The notes: generated by a model from the letters alone, not told the origin. Shown: positions 45,866-57,791, counted from the stretch's first letter. The stretch: 60,000 nucleotides of DNA from Hydractinia symbiolongicarpus (GCF_029227915.1 NC_079878.1:9054001-9114000); one strand, 5' to 3'. A program made the numbers and translations.

Positions 45866-46320
45866 ACATCAGAACATAGCAGCCCTCACTATACAGTTAA
45901 ATGTAAATTTCATGTGTTATTATCAGATGAAAGATGTAATTACTACACAAGTTTGCCATCTGTTGATATTTTCCAAGACATGTTTATGTTTTTGAACGCT
46001 GGTGAGAATGGTGAGAAGATAGTTTTATAGAACAACCAACAAATCAAGGGGGGATTCTTCAAGAGGTAGACCTCGTATTTTATCACCATTAGAAAGTTTA
46101 TTATCGACATTTAGGAGACTGAGACGAAACCTCAAAATTTTTCACTCATATCTTTTCCAAGCATCAGAAGGTAGGATTACTCATACAATATTAACTTAAT
46201 GTATATAATATTTGTTTTTGTATATGGCCTACAAGGGAACAAATTAAAGCAGTCATGCTTGCATTAATGAAGGAAAAATTCTGCGAACCATTATTCTTAT
46301 CGAGAACAATACAGGGATTT
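45866..46320 (+). pseudogene. DDE_Tnp_4-type transposase relic (right piece of the dead THAP transposon)
   Basis: Successive fragments read like the region before the nuclease of THAP/DDE_Tnp_4 transposases: LPSVDIFQDMFMFLNAG (45949-45999), GRPRILSPLESLL...RRLRRN (about 46064-46130), HSYLFQASEG followed by GTAGGATT, a possible donor, at 46171, and WPTREQIKAVMLALMKEKFC (46225-46284). The WPTRE motif is typical of this class. Frameshifts and stops are present and the nuclease triad is missing. Together with 41092-41285 this suggests one old transposon split by the 4.34-kb element. Confidence 0.5.
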
Positions 46321-48317
46321 AGTAATATGTGGTAAATTGTCTTGGTGTCAATTTTCTTATACTGTTCGCTGCACTTTACTTCTATATACCAAATGAACCA
46401 TCGCAGGTTTAAAGAAATATTTCTATCTTATTACAAGTAAAAAGTATTAATAATGTCTGTCTTCTCTGTGTGTTGTTCAAATGCTGATAAAGAATATTTC
46501 ATGGTACCTATAGTCAATAATAATTCTTCTGTTTTCCCTGTCTAATTTGTTAAAGGTCTATGTATTTATCTGTTATCAATTACCTACTAAGATATCATTG
46601 AAGAGATCTTGAAAATCTTTAACTTCTGTCCATTTTTATTGTATAAAATATCAATAAAAAAGTACTTTCGAAGCATAAGCCTTGTGTGATGTATTGTTGC
46701 TATTAAAAAAGCAGTTTTTAATGATTTCAGTTTGATTATTTTTAATTTTATTATTAACACGCGGAAAAAATAATGGAGATAATTATTTTTATGCGGAGCT
46801 CGGTAATTAAATAGCGGAACTTTGTTGAGAATGATTATCTCTATAAAATCTTTATGAATTATAAAGAAAATTCACAACGATTGTCTCAGTTTTATGACGA
46901 GGCTGGATATTGCGCGGAAATTTATGAAAAGGAGTATTCCTTTGGAAAATTTTTTGAGAACAACTTAAAAGGAAAAGTATTTTACAATTTTTAATAGAAT
47001 TGTAAAGTTCAGTTTGTGTATCTATTTTTCAGATTCAGCTGCTAAAAACCAAATTGTGTTTACAATTTCGGGCTCACATTTTTTTTATAAAAAATCTTTA
47101 TCTTCATAAGGTGTTTGAAATAAAAAAAGCTGATGGTGGTTGTTAAGAAGATCAGAATCTTAGAAAGCAAACAAAAAACTTTATGTGCATCATAATATTA
47201 GAACATAATCTGTTAATATTGTGTAGATGGAAGATGAGAAATATGTTACCTTTTTTTTCAGAACAGTCTGCTGGAACAGCCAATTTTGTTTTATGGGAGC
47301 TACCAGACTTTATTGATATAGTAAACCGATAAATCCCCGAAAAATATTTGAGAAAAACTTTGACGCCGAACTGCTTCTTGCTTACTGTATATCAAGATTA
47401 CCTTCTCTCTTGTTATTGCGATTCTTATCGGGTTAACAGCTCGTTAAAAGCTAGTCAACCTGACACACGTGGCAAACATATATAACTTTAAGTCCTTGCG
47501 TTAGTTCTGATAAAAGAACCATATCAAGTTTCGTAAGTTTCATAAGTAATTCCGCTTTCCTGTTACATACTGTTTTCTTAATCTGACAATTTTATTAGGT
47601 GTAACTAGGGGAATGGTGACGAGTAAGTAAACTTATCAAGGAAAATAAATAAACATAATGGCTATTCTCGAAAGTAAGTAAAGGCAAGACTTAAAGTAAA
47701 TTAAGGTCAATGTTGTTATTTTAATTAATTATTCTAAGTAAAGCATGTTTTCAAACTATAAAAAGACTCAAAAAGAAAAAACACTTGTTAGGATACCTTC
47801 ACATAGTCGTGCAATACTTTTCAGTGACATTTATCCCGGTTCTATATCTGACCAAAATGTATTAATATTGGTGGATGAAGAATATGATTCTCAATTGATT
47901 TTTCTTTTTTGAGTTTATTTTGTAAATGTGAAATTATTTTAGGAACATTTCTTTTGAAATATAATCCACTAGGGTCAGCAACATTAATGTTTACTTTATA
48001 GGCTTCGACCCTTTTTGTAGTCTTATGTGCCACTTCTGAATTTTTTGAGTACACGTTAGCTCTAAGAGTTTTTCTTTGGTTTCGTAATAGTCGATTTTAA
48101 TTAGCATATTTTGCTATTTTATGTATGTAGTTTGATTTTAAAAAAATAAATACATATAAAAAATTAAAATAGTGTTTTAGAAACAGCAAAATGGCAAGTA
48201 TGTGGTTTCATAGCCCACTTAAACCAACAGGGCAAGAGCAATGTGCCTTCTGGGAAACTGAATTTTTAAATAAAATGACTTCTGGTCTTGGAGTACCGTA
48301 AGATATTTTAATCATTC
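46321..48317. other. Non-coding stretch
   Basis: No supported gene. At 47545-47580 the sequence TAATTCCGCTTTCCTGTTACATACTG closely matches the region upstream of the family-2 gene at 53680. A minus-strand frame at 47842-48054 (with NVADPSGLYFKRNVPKI) looks partly protein-like but has no ATG and no relative that I can see. Confidence 0.45.
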
Positions 48318-49119
48318 TGTTCTGCCCAATTTTGGAACGCGCCCCGTCTTAAGACTGGCCAGGCCAATCTTCCGACAGTGACAAATGGGTGGCCAGTCTT
48401 AAGACTGGACTGCCCAATCTATGGACGTACATGCCCAATCTTAGAACAATTGTGGAAGACAAACAGAACAATAAAATTTTTAGAATTTACCTCTTAATAG
48501 GAACTTTAAATTGAAACTTTTCTTGGAAAATCAAAAGCCAAAAATTTATATATACCATGTATTTTATGTATATAAAATTGAAACTACTCAACCATTTTAG
48601 CATAGTCTATAAAGTTTTTCTTCTATAGACTATGATATTAGCTAGCTGGCTACAGCTCGCTAGCTGGCTAAACATCTCATCCCATGAAATTAACGTCTAG
48701 CTAACTAATAATATGGTTGAATACGACTTTTCTGATACTTCATAAATATAAACATTTTATTTTTAAAATTTAGCCACTATTACAAGCTGTATATAAATGC
48801 TAAATGTATAACACATGCTCTACCAGCTACCTAGCTACGATTTTCACTCTACTGTGTCCAAAAACAGGCGGGGTCAATTCAACAGTACCCAAAATAAGAT
48901 GTTTTAATGTACCTGAGAATGTTTGTTGGGAGTCGCAAAAAACACAGCTCGTGTGGTGCATCCCTTCCTTAAAATTTAAACAGCGCCAAAGATGGGCCTA
49001 ACATGGTCTTTTGCCCAATCTTGTGACGCCCTGCCCAGTCTTAAGACTGGCCGGCCAGTCTTAAGACTGGGCAATTTTATGTCCAAAGATTGGGCAGCGT
49101 CCTAAGATTGGGCAGAACA
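48318..49119. mobile_element. 802-bp non-autonomous element with palindromic subterminal repeats
   Basis: Ends TGTTCTGCCCAAT at 48318 and ATTGGGCAGAACA at 49119 are inverted repeats, flanked on both sides by ATTC (48314-48317 and 49120-49123), a 4-bp target duplication. Near both ends are several GCCCAATCTT(A)GGAC units and the palindrome CCAGTCTTAAGACTGG (about 48347 and 48392, 49036 and 49053). The interior has no convincing gene; it includes TAGCTAGCTGGCTA repeats near 48640-48670. Confidence 0.85.
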
Positions 49120-49710
49120 ATTCCCTTAACGTAAATTTCCTCGTTATTTTTTATTGTTTTACCAGAAACGATATTCCTGCTTTGCAACATTCGCACTGCC
49201 TTTCCTTGCTTGCCTCACTTCCGAGAGACTTATTTAAACAATATAATATGACAAAATTTAAACAATATGATTTAAACACTTCTTCATTTATCGTTGGATA
49301 ATTATGCTCATCGCTGTCCCATTGGGCAGTTACAAGGGGTATATGTAGTTGGCTAAAGCTACATTAAATTTGTGTTGTCTTTTGCACTTCGCTTTTAGTA
49401 ATAACGTTTTGGATATAGGCATAATTTTCTTCGTTTTATTTTCATGTCATTTGTAGTACCAGAGCAATGTGGGTCTATTAATTATAATTTCTCCATGCAT
49501 TCCTCACGAGTCAACGATGAAACGGTTCCTAGATTCAAATTCTAAATTTTAACGCATAATATAGTTGCATTTTAATTCACAATTAAGCGAGGATGGTTAA
49601 AGAGTCACAGTTGTTTACACTTGAAGCTACCATTTTGATTTTTTTCCTGCCTGACCGCGTTACATAAATAAGGCTAATAGATATTTCCATTGGATTATAA
49701 TCAGCCGTAT
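49120..49710. other. Non-coding stretch
   Basis: Nothing recognised until the promoter-like TATAAAAG at 49711. Confidence 0.5.
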
Positions 49711-49820
49711 TATAAAAGAAACACGATTACAGTACAGCTTATAAAGATAAATGCTGTTGTCCCATCAATTGCAGTCAAAACAAAATATTCATCCAAATAA
49801 TCCTACTTAACATACGTTGG

Positions 49821-49930
49821 ACTTTAAAATCCCCATCGATAGGCGATACAACAAGATTGTAAATTATTTTCTAGACATTAAATTGTGGAAACCAACATTT
49901 GCTTTAGTTTCTTCAACAAAACAACCTTAA
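49821..49930 (+). pseudogene. Decayed copy of the family-2 genes at 50949 and 53680
   Basis: The frame KIPIDRRYNKIVN..LDIKL followed by VSSTKQP aligns with KIPIDMRYNKILN..LDKEL and VSSTKQP of the protein at 50949, at both DNA and protein level. A region of the middle is scrambled, a TAA replaces the Gln after TKQP, and no start or tail remains. A TATAAAAG at 49711 lies at the position expected of a promoter. It is nearer to the 50949 copy (shared TCTTCAACAAAACAACCT) than to the 53680 copy. Confidence 0.8.
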
Positions 49931-50029
49931 AAAATTTATTGGATACATTTACATTTCTCTATTTGTGATGCGAATTTGTTGCAACAATCTCTCGTTTAAA
50001 GACTAAAGCTTATTATTACAATGATTTAC

Positions 50030-50275
50030 CAAGGCTAACCTCTTTAGCTCCCATCGAAACTGTTAACAACAAGGGTACGGCGCAGACACTCCTAGTGCAT
50101 TTCAAGCTCCCATTTAAACTACAAAAGCTTCGCAATGACACTAATTGCTTAAGTAGACAACCGTTTAATATATCAATTCTATTCTCATGCTGAACGCTAA
50201 GCAGAAAGAATCAACTCACATTCTGTAATCTATATTATGAAACGACCGGGATATGAACCCAAGGCACTCAAAACT
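50030..50275 (-). repeat. Second copy of the 16.3-kb SINE, decayed
   Basis: Shares with 16370-16600 the blocks GCATTT(A/C)AAGCTCCC, GACAACCGYYTAA, ATCAATTCTATTCTCATGCT and AGCAGAAAG(G/A)AT, plus a B-box-like GGGTTCATATCCCGG on the minus strand. The A-box end is poorly preserved. Confidence 0.75.
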
Positions 50276-50829
50276 AGCAGTAATTTTGTATTCTTAGCTG
50301 ACAAAAATGTTTTTTATTAAATGCTCATATCATGGAATGTTTACTGTAAACTACATTGTATATAAACTTAACTTTATTGATGTAGCTATTTCTATCATCA
50401 AATAAGATTATTCCAATATACATATGATTATATATTTTATTTATTTATTTTTCAAAAAATTGTGAAAAACGACAGATAAAATTATGTAGAACATTGTATA
50501 GAACATCTTCGACTATTCGTGTAAGAGCTATTAGATTCTCTTGACTTCTAAAACAACAAATTTATGAAGGTTGCATCATAGAAAACTTGTAAATTCGTAG
50601 AAAACATGACCTTTGATTGCACTGAATTTACACGCGAGCCAACAATGCTTATTCACCATGATAAGCAAAAAAAGTTTAATTCATTATATATTATTTTTTG
50701 TCTCCAAGAATTCAATTACTAAGGGTTATAGGTAACCCCTGAACATCTTGTTAAACGAATGACGCATGTTTATTAAGACAAATACGTCAACTGGTCACGT
50801 ACTACATTCCTGGCAAGATAATCTTATTA
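50276..50829. other. Non-coding stretch before family-2 gene H
   Basis: AT-rich. The frame of gene H is open back to an ATG at 50766, but that extension crosses the TATA-rich tract and is not conserved in the sister copy. Confidence 0.45.
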
Positions 50830-50851
50830 AATATATATATACATATATATT
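50830..50851 (+). promoter_or_regulatory. TATA-rich tract
   Basis: ATATATATAT-ACATATATAT lies about 100-118 bp before the conserved start at 50949. It is inside the longer open frame, which argues against using the upstream ATG. Confidence 0.35.
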
Positions 50852-50948
50852 TATACATCTATCTTCACATGGAACAATAAACATTGACAGAATAAAAGAA
50901 AAACTCGATTGGAGCACACCAATTAAAAAAGAAATTGGATCATATATG

Positions 50949-51194
50949 ATGGCAGCTAGAACAAGAAGCTTGACACTTCTTACGTATTCTAACAAGACTT
51001 CTGAATGCAAGTTAAAATCACAAAACATTAAAATTCCCATCGATATGCGATATAACAAGATTTTGAATGCACTTCTGGACAAAGAACTGGATTGTTCTCC
51101 ACTATCTGTTTCAGTTTCTTCTACAAAACAACCTCAAAAAGGAAACTTGAATAAAAAAGAAGGAAAATTATTAAGACGAATGATCACGTTGTGA
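50949..51194 (+). CDS. Small basic intronless protein, family 2 (copy H)
   Basis: Function unknown; 81 residues from the ATG at 50949. An upstream in-frame ATG at 50766 would add 61 residues, but similarity to the sister gene at 53680 shows protein-level conservation starting at MA(A/G)RTRSLTLLTYSNKTSE, and the sister has a stop before it. Order: Ser/Thr/Lys N-terminus; IKIPIDMRYNKIL (about 29-41); LLDKELDCSP (about 44-53), shared with the protein at 35591; a divergent Ser/Gln linker; KKEGKLLRRMITL tail, shared with 17810 and 27183. H and I differ mainly in the linker, while the central block is nearly invariant, consistent with purifying selection. A minus-strand open frame over the same DNA is its shadow. 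Confidence 0.72.
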   Translation: MAARTRSLTLLTYSNKTSECKLKSQNIKIPIDMRYNKILNALLDKELDCSPLSVSVSSTKQPQKGNLNKKEGKLLRRMITL

Positions 51195-53586
51195 TTTTGA
51201 CATTCTCGATGTCTGTTCTACCTTGTAATAATACTTATTTTTGTACTTCTTGGAAGTTCCATTTTGCTAAATATTATACAACCTTGTTGTATTGGTTAAG
51301 TTTCATAATCTCTGGTTTTGAGAACAAAATCTATTATATTGTACACGGATCAAAAGTATAATTTTATTTTAAATTTTTTATATAATGGACGCCGTTTGTA
51401 TCTCCACCATCAGTCATGGATGTGTATAATGTAAAATTAAATTATTTTGACGTAAAAATTAGAGAGAGAAAAAAAATGAAAAAAGTTCTTCCTTTTATTT
51501 ATTTAAAGTAAATCTAAGTCCGTTTTTGAATTTTCGGGGAAAAGTGACTTATTTGAAAAATATTAAAAATATTAAAAAAATATTAAATTTTCCCCGACTA
51601 ATTCCTGTAAATAACCTCACAAGGGAATCTAAATCAATTTTTTTTATTTATCTATGTGTGTTTCTCATATAAAAACATTTTTTCGCCCGACTTTTTTTTC
51701 CCCGATGAGATATGTAAAAAACTATAAAGGCTTAAAATAATATTAGCGTTTAACAAAAGTATAATGCTTAGTCTGGTCTCCATACGCAGTTACCAGGCTT
51801 ACGCGGATTCTGTAGCTTAAATATTTAAACGCACGCACAAGTAAAGAAAATGAAGCCAAATGTTGCAGAGGATTTGCATAAAATTGATAATAAAATTCCT
51901 AAACCATCTTGAATTTTTTTTCACTAGTATCTACTAAGATTTTTGTGTTCATCACAATTTTTAGCTCTCCTCGCTCTCCTCCACCTATAATTTTGCGCGA
52001 AGTTTTTATGTGATGCAACAACAATCTGTGCACTAATTAGAGGTCCACCTTTTAAACTTTTTTTAATGAAACTTTGTCTAGAATTCAGCCGGTGTGATGT
52101 CCCGAAATCATCCGTTGATTAGAAAGACTACTGTAGTATACTCTCACAAATAGAAAAGAAATCTTGTTCTCCGCTAGAAGCTAACGGAAAAGTCAATATT
52201 ACTTTGTTGTTTACAACTATTGCAAATCGCTTTATTCTAAAACTTTATTGTGTTTTGCAATAATTTCTTTTCGGAAAATGAAGATCAAAATGATTAAACT
52301 AACATAAAAATATTTATTAACCTTTAAGTTGATGAAATCTGACCCTAACAAACTCTGGATAAACAAGATAATATCTTTAGACAACATAGATTAAAATAAA
52401 ATAAAACTATAAAATCAACTGCATTAAATCTAGGAAAATAAAATGTTTTTCTGGCTGGTTAAATGTAAATTCGAAATCATAACACACTGTCGCGTGTTTT
52501 GCCGCATTGATCTTATCTGAGCAATGTACGTTGTAAACAAGCGCTGAGATACGACGGCAAAAAATACGGCTGCGTTTTTTTACTGTCTATCTATTGTAAA
52601 CTGTTGATTGTTCTGGTCTGCAAATTAGATCTAAAAGGTTGAGAGTAAAAGCCAACCTAGGAATTTTCAGAATTGCTATAATTGCAGACGCTTCTAGATG
52701 TTGTAAAAAGGTAAACAAACTTGTCGTGTTGGTGAAAGTGAGTGGGAGAGAGAGAGTACAGTTAGAGCCTCGCTAAATTCTTTAATCTAGGACGTAAACT
52801 ATGTTAATATGTCAGAAATTCTCTAATGAAACACCGTCTGGTAATCTGTCTTTCATCTTACGAAAAATAAACACTGCTCTTATCTTTTTCTTCCAATTTA
52901 ACCCGATAATAATAATTGACAATCAAATATAATGAATCAATCTTGCGTAAAAGGAACTGAAAATCACCTCACATGATTAAATTAGTTACAACACATACTC
53001 TCTTTTGAGACTCATGAATAAAAGGTGTTAACTAGCGAGTTTACAATTTTCATATCCTCTTTCGTTATTTCTAAAGGTTTGGAGTTCTATGATTGATCGA
53101 GTTATCGCCCTTTTTGAATAGAAATCGCCTCAGAGAAGAAACTTTTAAATAATCGTTTGATTTTGACTTTTGATTCTTAATTAAAAAATGATGTTTCTAA
53201 TCAGGGGCTTGGAGTTTGGGGTGAGGGTGAGGAAAGGGGTGTTGGAGGCTGGGATTTATGTCAAAAAAAATTACATGCATTCTTCTGTAAAAGAATACCA
53301 TTTAATGGAATTTTCTTAGTCATATAACGATAGCTTAGACTAAATCTCATTGTGAATTATTGACGTCAATAAAGGATAAAAGAGTATCTTATGATAGGTT
53401 GATAAAATGCAGAGGCGTTAGAGAACAGTGAGATTAATAATTTGTACAAGTGCATTAAATGATTATGCATAGTTTTATTATGAGATTGATGTTTTACCTT
53501 TTAAAATTAATTCATCAAATTACCGTCAGTTTCGAATGATTAGAATTAATTCCGCTTTCTTGTCACATACTGTCACATACCCCAAT
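51195..53586. other. Non-coding stretch with a MITE relic
   Basis: At about 52028-52155, GCACTAATTAGAGGTCCACCTTTT, AGCCGGTGTGATGTCCCGAA and ACTGTAGTATACTCTC match pieces of the MITE at 57117-57375 in the same order, so this is an old partial copy. Nothing else recognised. Confidence 0.5.
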
Positions 53587-53594
53587 TATAAAAT
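53587..53594 (+). promoter_or_regulatory. TATA box
   Basis: TATAAAAT is 93 bp before the ATG at 53680. Just upstream, AATTCCGCTTTCTTGTCACA is shared with an isolated segment at 47547-47575. Confidence 0.45.
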
Positions 53595-53679
53595 TTTATA
53601 CGAAGTTTAATCACCACCAGTACTAAAGAGAAACTCGATTGAAGCACACTGAATTAAAAAAGAATTCGCATCATATATC

Positions 53680-53928
53680 ATGGCAGGTAGAACAAGAAGC
53701 TTGACACTCCTTACGTATTCTAACAAGACTTCTGAATGCAAGTTAAAATCGCAGAACATTAAAGTTCCCATCGATATGCGATATAACAAGATTTTGAATG
53801 CACTTCTGGACAAAGAACTGGATTGTTCTCCATTAACTGGTTCAGTATCTCTAACACAACAGCGTCAAAAAATGAAGTTAAAGAATGGCAATGAGGGAAA
53901 ATTAATAAGACGAGTATCTATGTTGTGA
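53680..53928 (+). CDS. Small basic intronless protein, family 2 (copy I)
   Basis: Function unknown; 82 residues. It is a near-duplicate of the gene at 50949. The first 54 residues differ at only a few positions (for example A3 to G and I29 to V), then the linker diverges (LTGSVSLTQQRQ versus LSVSVSSTKQPQ) before a shared (E)GKL(L/I)RR tail. DNA similarity extends about 60 bp upstream of the ATG (ACTCGATTG(A/G)AGCACAC...), so it arose by segmental duplication including the leader. Unlike copy H, a stop closes the frame a few codons upstream, fixing the start. The sequence continues into an AATAAA-containing flank near 54101. Confidence 0.72.
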   Translation: MAGRTRSLTLLTYSNKTSECKLKSQNIKVPIDMRYNKILNALLDKELDCSPLTGSVSLTQQRQKMKLKNGNEGKLIRRVSML

Positions 53929-56261
53929 TTTTGTTTCCTGGATTCGAATTTGTATTCTGTTCAAATGACAAGTCCATGATGCTTCTTAAAAAAACTAACT
54001 TGGATCAGTGCATTACGTATCTACTTGTAAATTGCACATTTATATAGCTCGACTTGTTAAAAAATATATATTGTTGTAAATCATGTAAAATATTTTTTAA
54101 TAAATTATGTACTTTAGGTTGCTGTAAATAATGTATGTGCATTTATCTCTGGCAACAGCCAAGACAGTATTCTCGGATTTTTGTACAAAATATACAGAAA
54201 AAGAACAAAAAATTTTTGTTTTATTTTATCTGTAAAATTGCTATTATTGTATCCTGAACATTATATTAATAATTTTTACGAAGGGAATGAAAAATGACCA
54301 TTCAAGTAACACCCAATTCAATTTCCCCATAAAACAGGACCATTCAAACGGTAATGAGAGCAAAATAAACACATTTGACACAGATGGTCGGGTCCGACGT
54401 GCAGAGGAAATTCTCTTAACATTCTTTTCCAGAACGCCAAAAATAAATCTCTTGCTCCCTTTTATGTAACTAGGGTAAGGTTTTCATTGTTAAAGCATTT
54501 GATATCTCCCTGCATTTATTCTTGACAAACCATATAGCATACACAACATTTGGAACGTCAGCGCTAATAAATATTACAAGTATTTTCTGTCAATGTTGAA
54601 AACAACTATCGCATACACATTTTTAATGACATATATGAACTATTTCTTCTAGATTTGTAATAATAAACATTTGGTTCTGACCGGAGCAATGATAACATTA
54701 ATATATTTTTGAACAGAAAAATCTATTATAATAAGACAATATCTGTCTGTCTGTAACAGACAAAAACGATTATATTTTTTACAGCTTTTTTTAAAAATGT
54801 CTACCAAGTATCCCCAGAAAACTATATTCTGTATTTTATTTGTTTACGTTTTTTTATTGGTTACAAAATTTATGTTATAAAATTTCATTAGCTAGGAATT
54901 TTTTAATAACGCGCTTTAACGCAATAAAATCGGCAAAAAGTAATCGCATTAGTATTTCTTGCTTAAAGGCGTGTAATCACCGTGTTGGCAATTTTTTTTG
55001 ATTTTAAGAACTGAAAGATATAGATGAGAAAACGTTATCCTGAAATAATATTAAAAACTGAAGATCAGAACATGTTCAAATGTTTTACTGAAATAGAAAA
55101 ATCACTACAATTTCTTTCCGCCTACAGAGCTGCCATTGCAATTCATTCCACGATTCACACGATCATAAACGCATGTCATCACCAAATATTTAGCCAATGA
55201 GGGAGAACATGTTAGCTGCATTTTCATCGTAGTGCTTTTTAATAATATATCAACAAAGTTCCGGCTATAATAATAGTTTCTGTTACTCTACTCAAATAGG
55301 GCTTCTTTGCAGCACTCAGCTACCGGATATTGTTTTTAAAGACAGCTCTCGTTTTTGCCTTACTTTTTATGATGGTACTTTGTTCAAACAGTTAGTCAAA
55401 CATACTTTCTCTCACGGAGAAAGTATTGTCTGTACTCTTCCCTATATAAATAATTGGCAAAAATTATGCAATTTCTATGACCATACATTTTAATAAATGA
55501 AAGAGTGCGTGATAAACATTAATTATCATAATTAGTGGACAAAAGGCAATGAGATATAACTACGACTTCTTTGTATTATTTTGTTTTGCCCCTGATTTAT
55601 TGATTTCCAAAAGCAACTTACAGTAGCAACCTCTGCTTCAGTGCTCATAAAACACAAGGTCTGTTTACCTACGACCGAAAACAATTATTTTGCGACGGCG
55701 GCTTCCTGGCCGGGGATGAGTGATCAAACAAATCGTTAATTATATGGCGATTAAAAAAAAAAACCTTAAATAATTAAAGCACCATTATTTTCAGTTCTAG
55801 TAACTTGTAGATCTTCAAGTTTTTCAGGATAGTCATAACTTGTCCTGGACGTTGAAATAAATCAAAAAAATGTATATGTTAATTTTTTTTTATAATGTTG
55901 ATTACGCGTCTTTGAAAATTTTGTGCTTGTTTTTGACCTACAACAAACAGAAAAAGGGTGTTGACAAAAGAAACTAGATGTAAGCTCGTAGAGAATCCAG
56001 GGGTGGGTTGACTTTGCAACAAATATCAAAAGCACATGCAAAGAAGGTCTCCCAAAGAGTGCAAAAATTATCTGCAAACTTCTAATAAGCAAACGTAATA
56101 AGTATATTCTAATACTTTGCCTAAGTACTAACCTACAAGCATAAACAGGTTTTTAAGTTTTCGAGTTCTTAAAAAAGATAAAAAAAAATCATCCGCACAA
56201 AAACAGGTTATTGCTTTTGAATCAAAAAAAGAGAGACATAAGGAAGAACTTAAGTTGCTTA
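53929..56261. other. Non-coding stretch
   Basis: No gene I can support. A 60-codon ATG frame at 54287-54469 (with DTDGRVRRAEEILLTFFSR) is possible but has no relative here. A CTGTCTGTCTGTAACAGACA fold at about 54744-54764 may be a scrap of the CCCGTGG repeat. Confidence 0.45.
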
Positions 56262-56399
56262 AAAATGGCAGAAAAGTTACCTGTGAATAAGGTTGGATTG
56301 GAAGATACTAATATCACTGTAAATAATAATTTTCACAGAAGATCAGATATCAATAATTCCAAGAAGAATTTTCTTGAAAAAGAAACAGTTTATCTTTAA
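56262..56399 (+). CDS. Possible very small protein
   Basis: A 45-codon frame from ATG, polar, Asn/Lys-rich, with NNNFHRRSDINNSKKNFL. It is intronless and in the same size and composition range as the end of the small-gene array, but lacks the family-2 blocks. It could be chance in AT-rich DNA. Confidence 0.25.
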   Translation, partial: KMAEKLPVNKVGLEDTNITVNNNFHRRSDINNSKKNFLEKETVYL

Positions 56400-57116
56400 A
56401 AAATGTTTTATTGCTATGATGCAAATAAATCCAGGCTATAAATTTTTTTGCAAACGAGAAAAATTTGTTTTTTCTCTACAACATATAAAAATAGCTATTT
56501 GCGGTTAGTCTTTTTCTATTGCTAGGTTATAGTGAAGGTAAACAAGTTCCACAGAAAATTTTTAATCTGCCTTTGATGTCTTAAGAGAAATAATTCAGAT
56601 TAATACTTTAGATAAATAATTAACCTCAGCTGGTTAAAACTCAATTGCAGTTGATTAAATTAGGTAAGAGGACCTGAAAATGAGGCTGACACACGTATTT
56701 TTAACGTAATAGGAGGGTTGACCCACTTTCCCGTTAGTTAACGGAACAAATATATTGAAATTTATCTATATATTATCTGTGTCGTCATTATAAACGGACG
56801 GGATATGGCTATAGAGAAATTTACTAGTTCGCCTGTCAACAAAATCACTTACTCGGCGTGTGACCTAAAATAAAGCTCCGCGTATTTTAAACGTACAAAA
56901 TATTAATATAAGAGAAGACAAACTCCTTATCGACGCAAACAAAATTGACTTTATAATTATTTATCGACTCGTCATCTCTCGAAATTTTCATCACTTAGGG
57001 CTGACTGTTTGGGTCTGATAAAGGTAGTTAAAAAAATAGAAAATATTGACCATGGTGGAACCATGACTGTTTTAGTAGAAACATTTTAAGTAACTTTACT
57101 ATAGTATATTTATATG
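56400..57116. other. Non-coding stretch
   Basis: Nothing firm; a degraded CCCGTGG-repeat scrap (AACGGACGGGATATGGC, TTACTAGTTCGCCTGTC) near 56790-56838. Confidence 0.4.
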
Positions 57117-57375
57117 CAGTATACTCTCCAATTAGCGAACACGAGCGTCTTCTAATTTGGAAAGTTTTACATTTTAAGCCGCAAATTAGAAAATAAAGAC
57201 GAGTTTTGTATCACAAAGGAAAAAGTGCAAAAAATATTGTCCGCTAGTTAGAGTGACCGCTTTTTGGAAGGTTTTTTATGAGACTTAGACTAGAAAACGG
57301 CCGGTGTATGACCAAAGTGTCCGCTAATCAGAGGTGTCCGCCTTTTGGAGTGTCTGTTAATTGGAGAGAATACTG
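57117..57375. mobile_element. Pogo/Tigger-like MITE, 259 bp
   Basis: The ends CAGTATACTCTCCAATTAGC and, inverted, CAGTATTCTCTCCAATTAAC are inverted repeats of about 26 bp. CAGTA-type termini next to TA (57376-57377 on the right) are typical of pogo/Tigger relatives of mariner. The left TA is not preserved. The interior repeats GTCCGCTA(A/G)T(C/T)AGAG-type units. An older partial copy is at about 52028-52155. Confidence 0.65.
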
Positions 57376-57524
57376 TATTTTTGTATTTTTTATATATATT
57401 TTTTAAATTTCAGAATTTTTAAAAATCTTGCAGCTAATTATCTCATAAAATCTAATTTTTATTACGCACACAAGAAATTGATGTATGCAACGTCCCCAAT
57501 AAGTTCTAAGGGGCTGTTTATATG

Positions 57525-57745
57525 AGAGGCGGGACGGGACGATTGCCGGGACGGGACGTTTGCCGGGATCCCGCTCTCATTGATAATTATACTTAAAATC
57601 ACTTTGCGTTTATATGGAAAATTTTTGTCCCGGGACAATTTCGTCCCGTCCCGGCTGAGCGGGATCCCGCTTGAGCTAAGCGGGATCCCGGCTTAGGCGG
57701 GACGTTTTTTTCCATATAAACACACCGTCCCGGGACAAACGAGGT
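57525..57745. repeat. GC-rich subterminal repeats of the Harbinger element
   Basis: Dense copies of CGGGAC/GTCCCG and the palindrome CGGGATCCCG in direct and inverted orientation, in sharp GC contrast to the surroundings. Two TATATGGA/TCCATATA-type motifs (57612, 57712) also face each other. These are probably transposase or Myb-protein binding sites. Confidence 0.75.
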
Positions 57746-57791
57746 AATATTTGCACTATCAGCATATTTCAATAGAAAGAAAAAAACAAAC

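Noticed and set aside
50766-50948. N-terminal extension of the small gene at 50949
   Set aside because: It crosses the TATA-rich tract, is not conserved in the sister gene and differs in composition; the conserved start is 50949.
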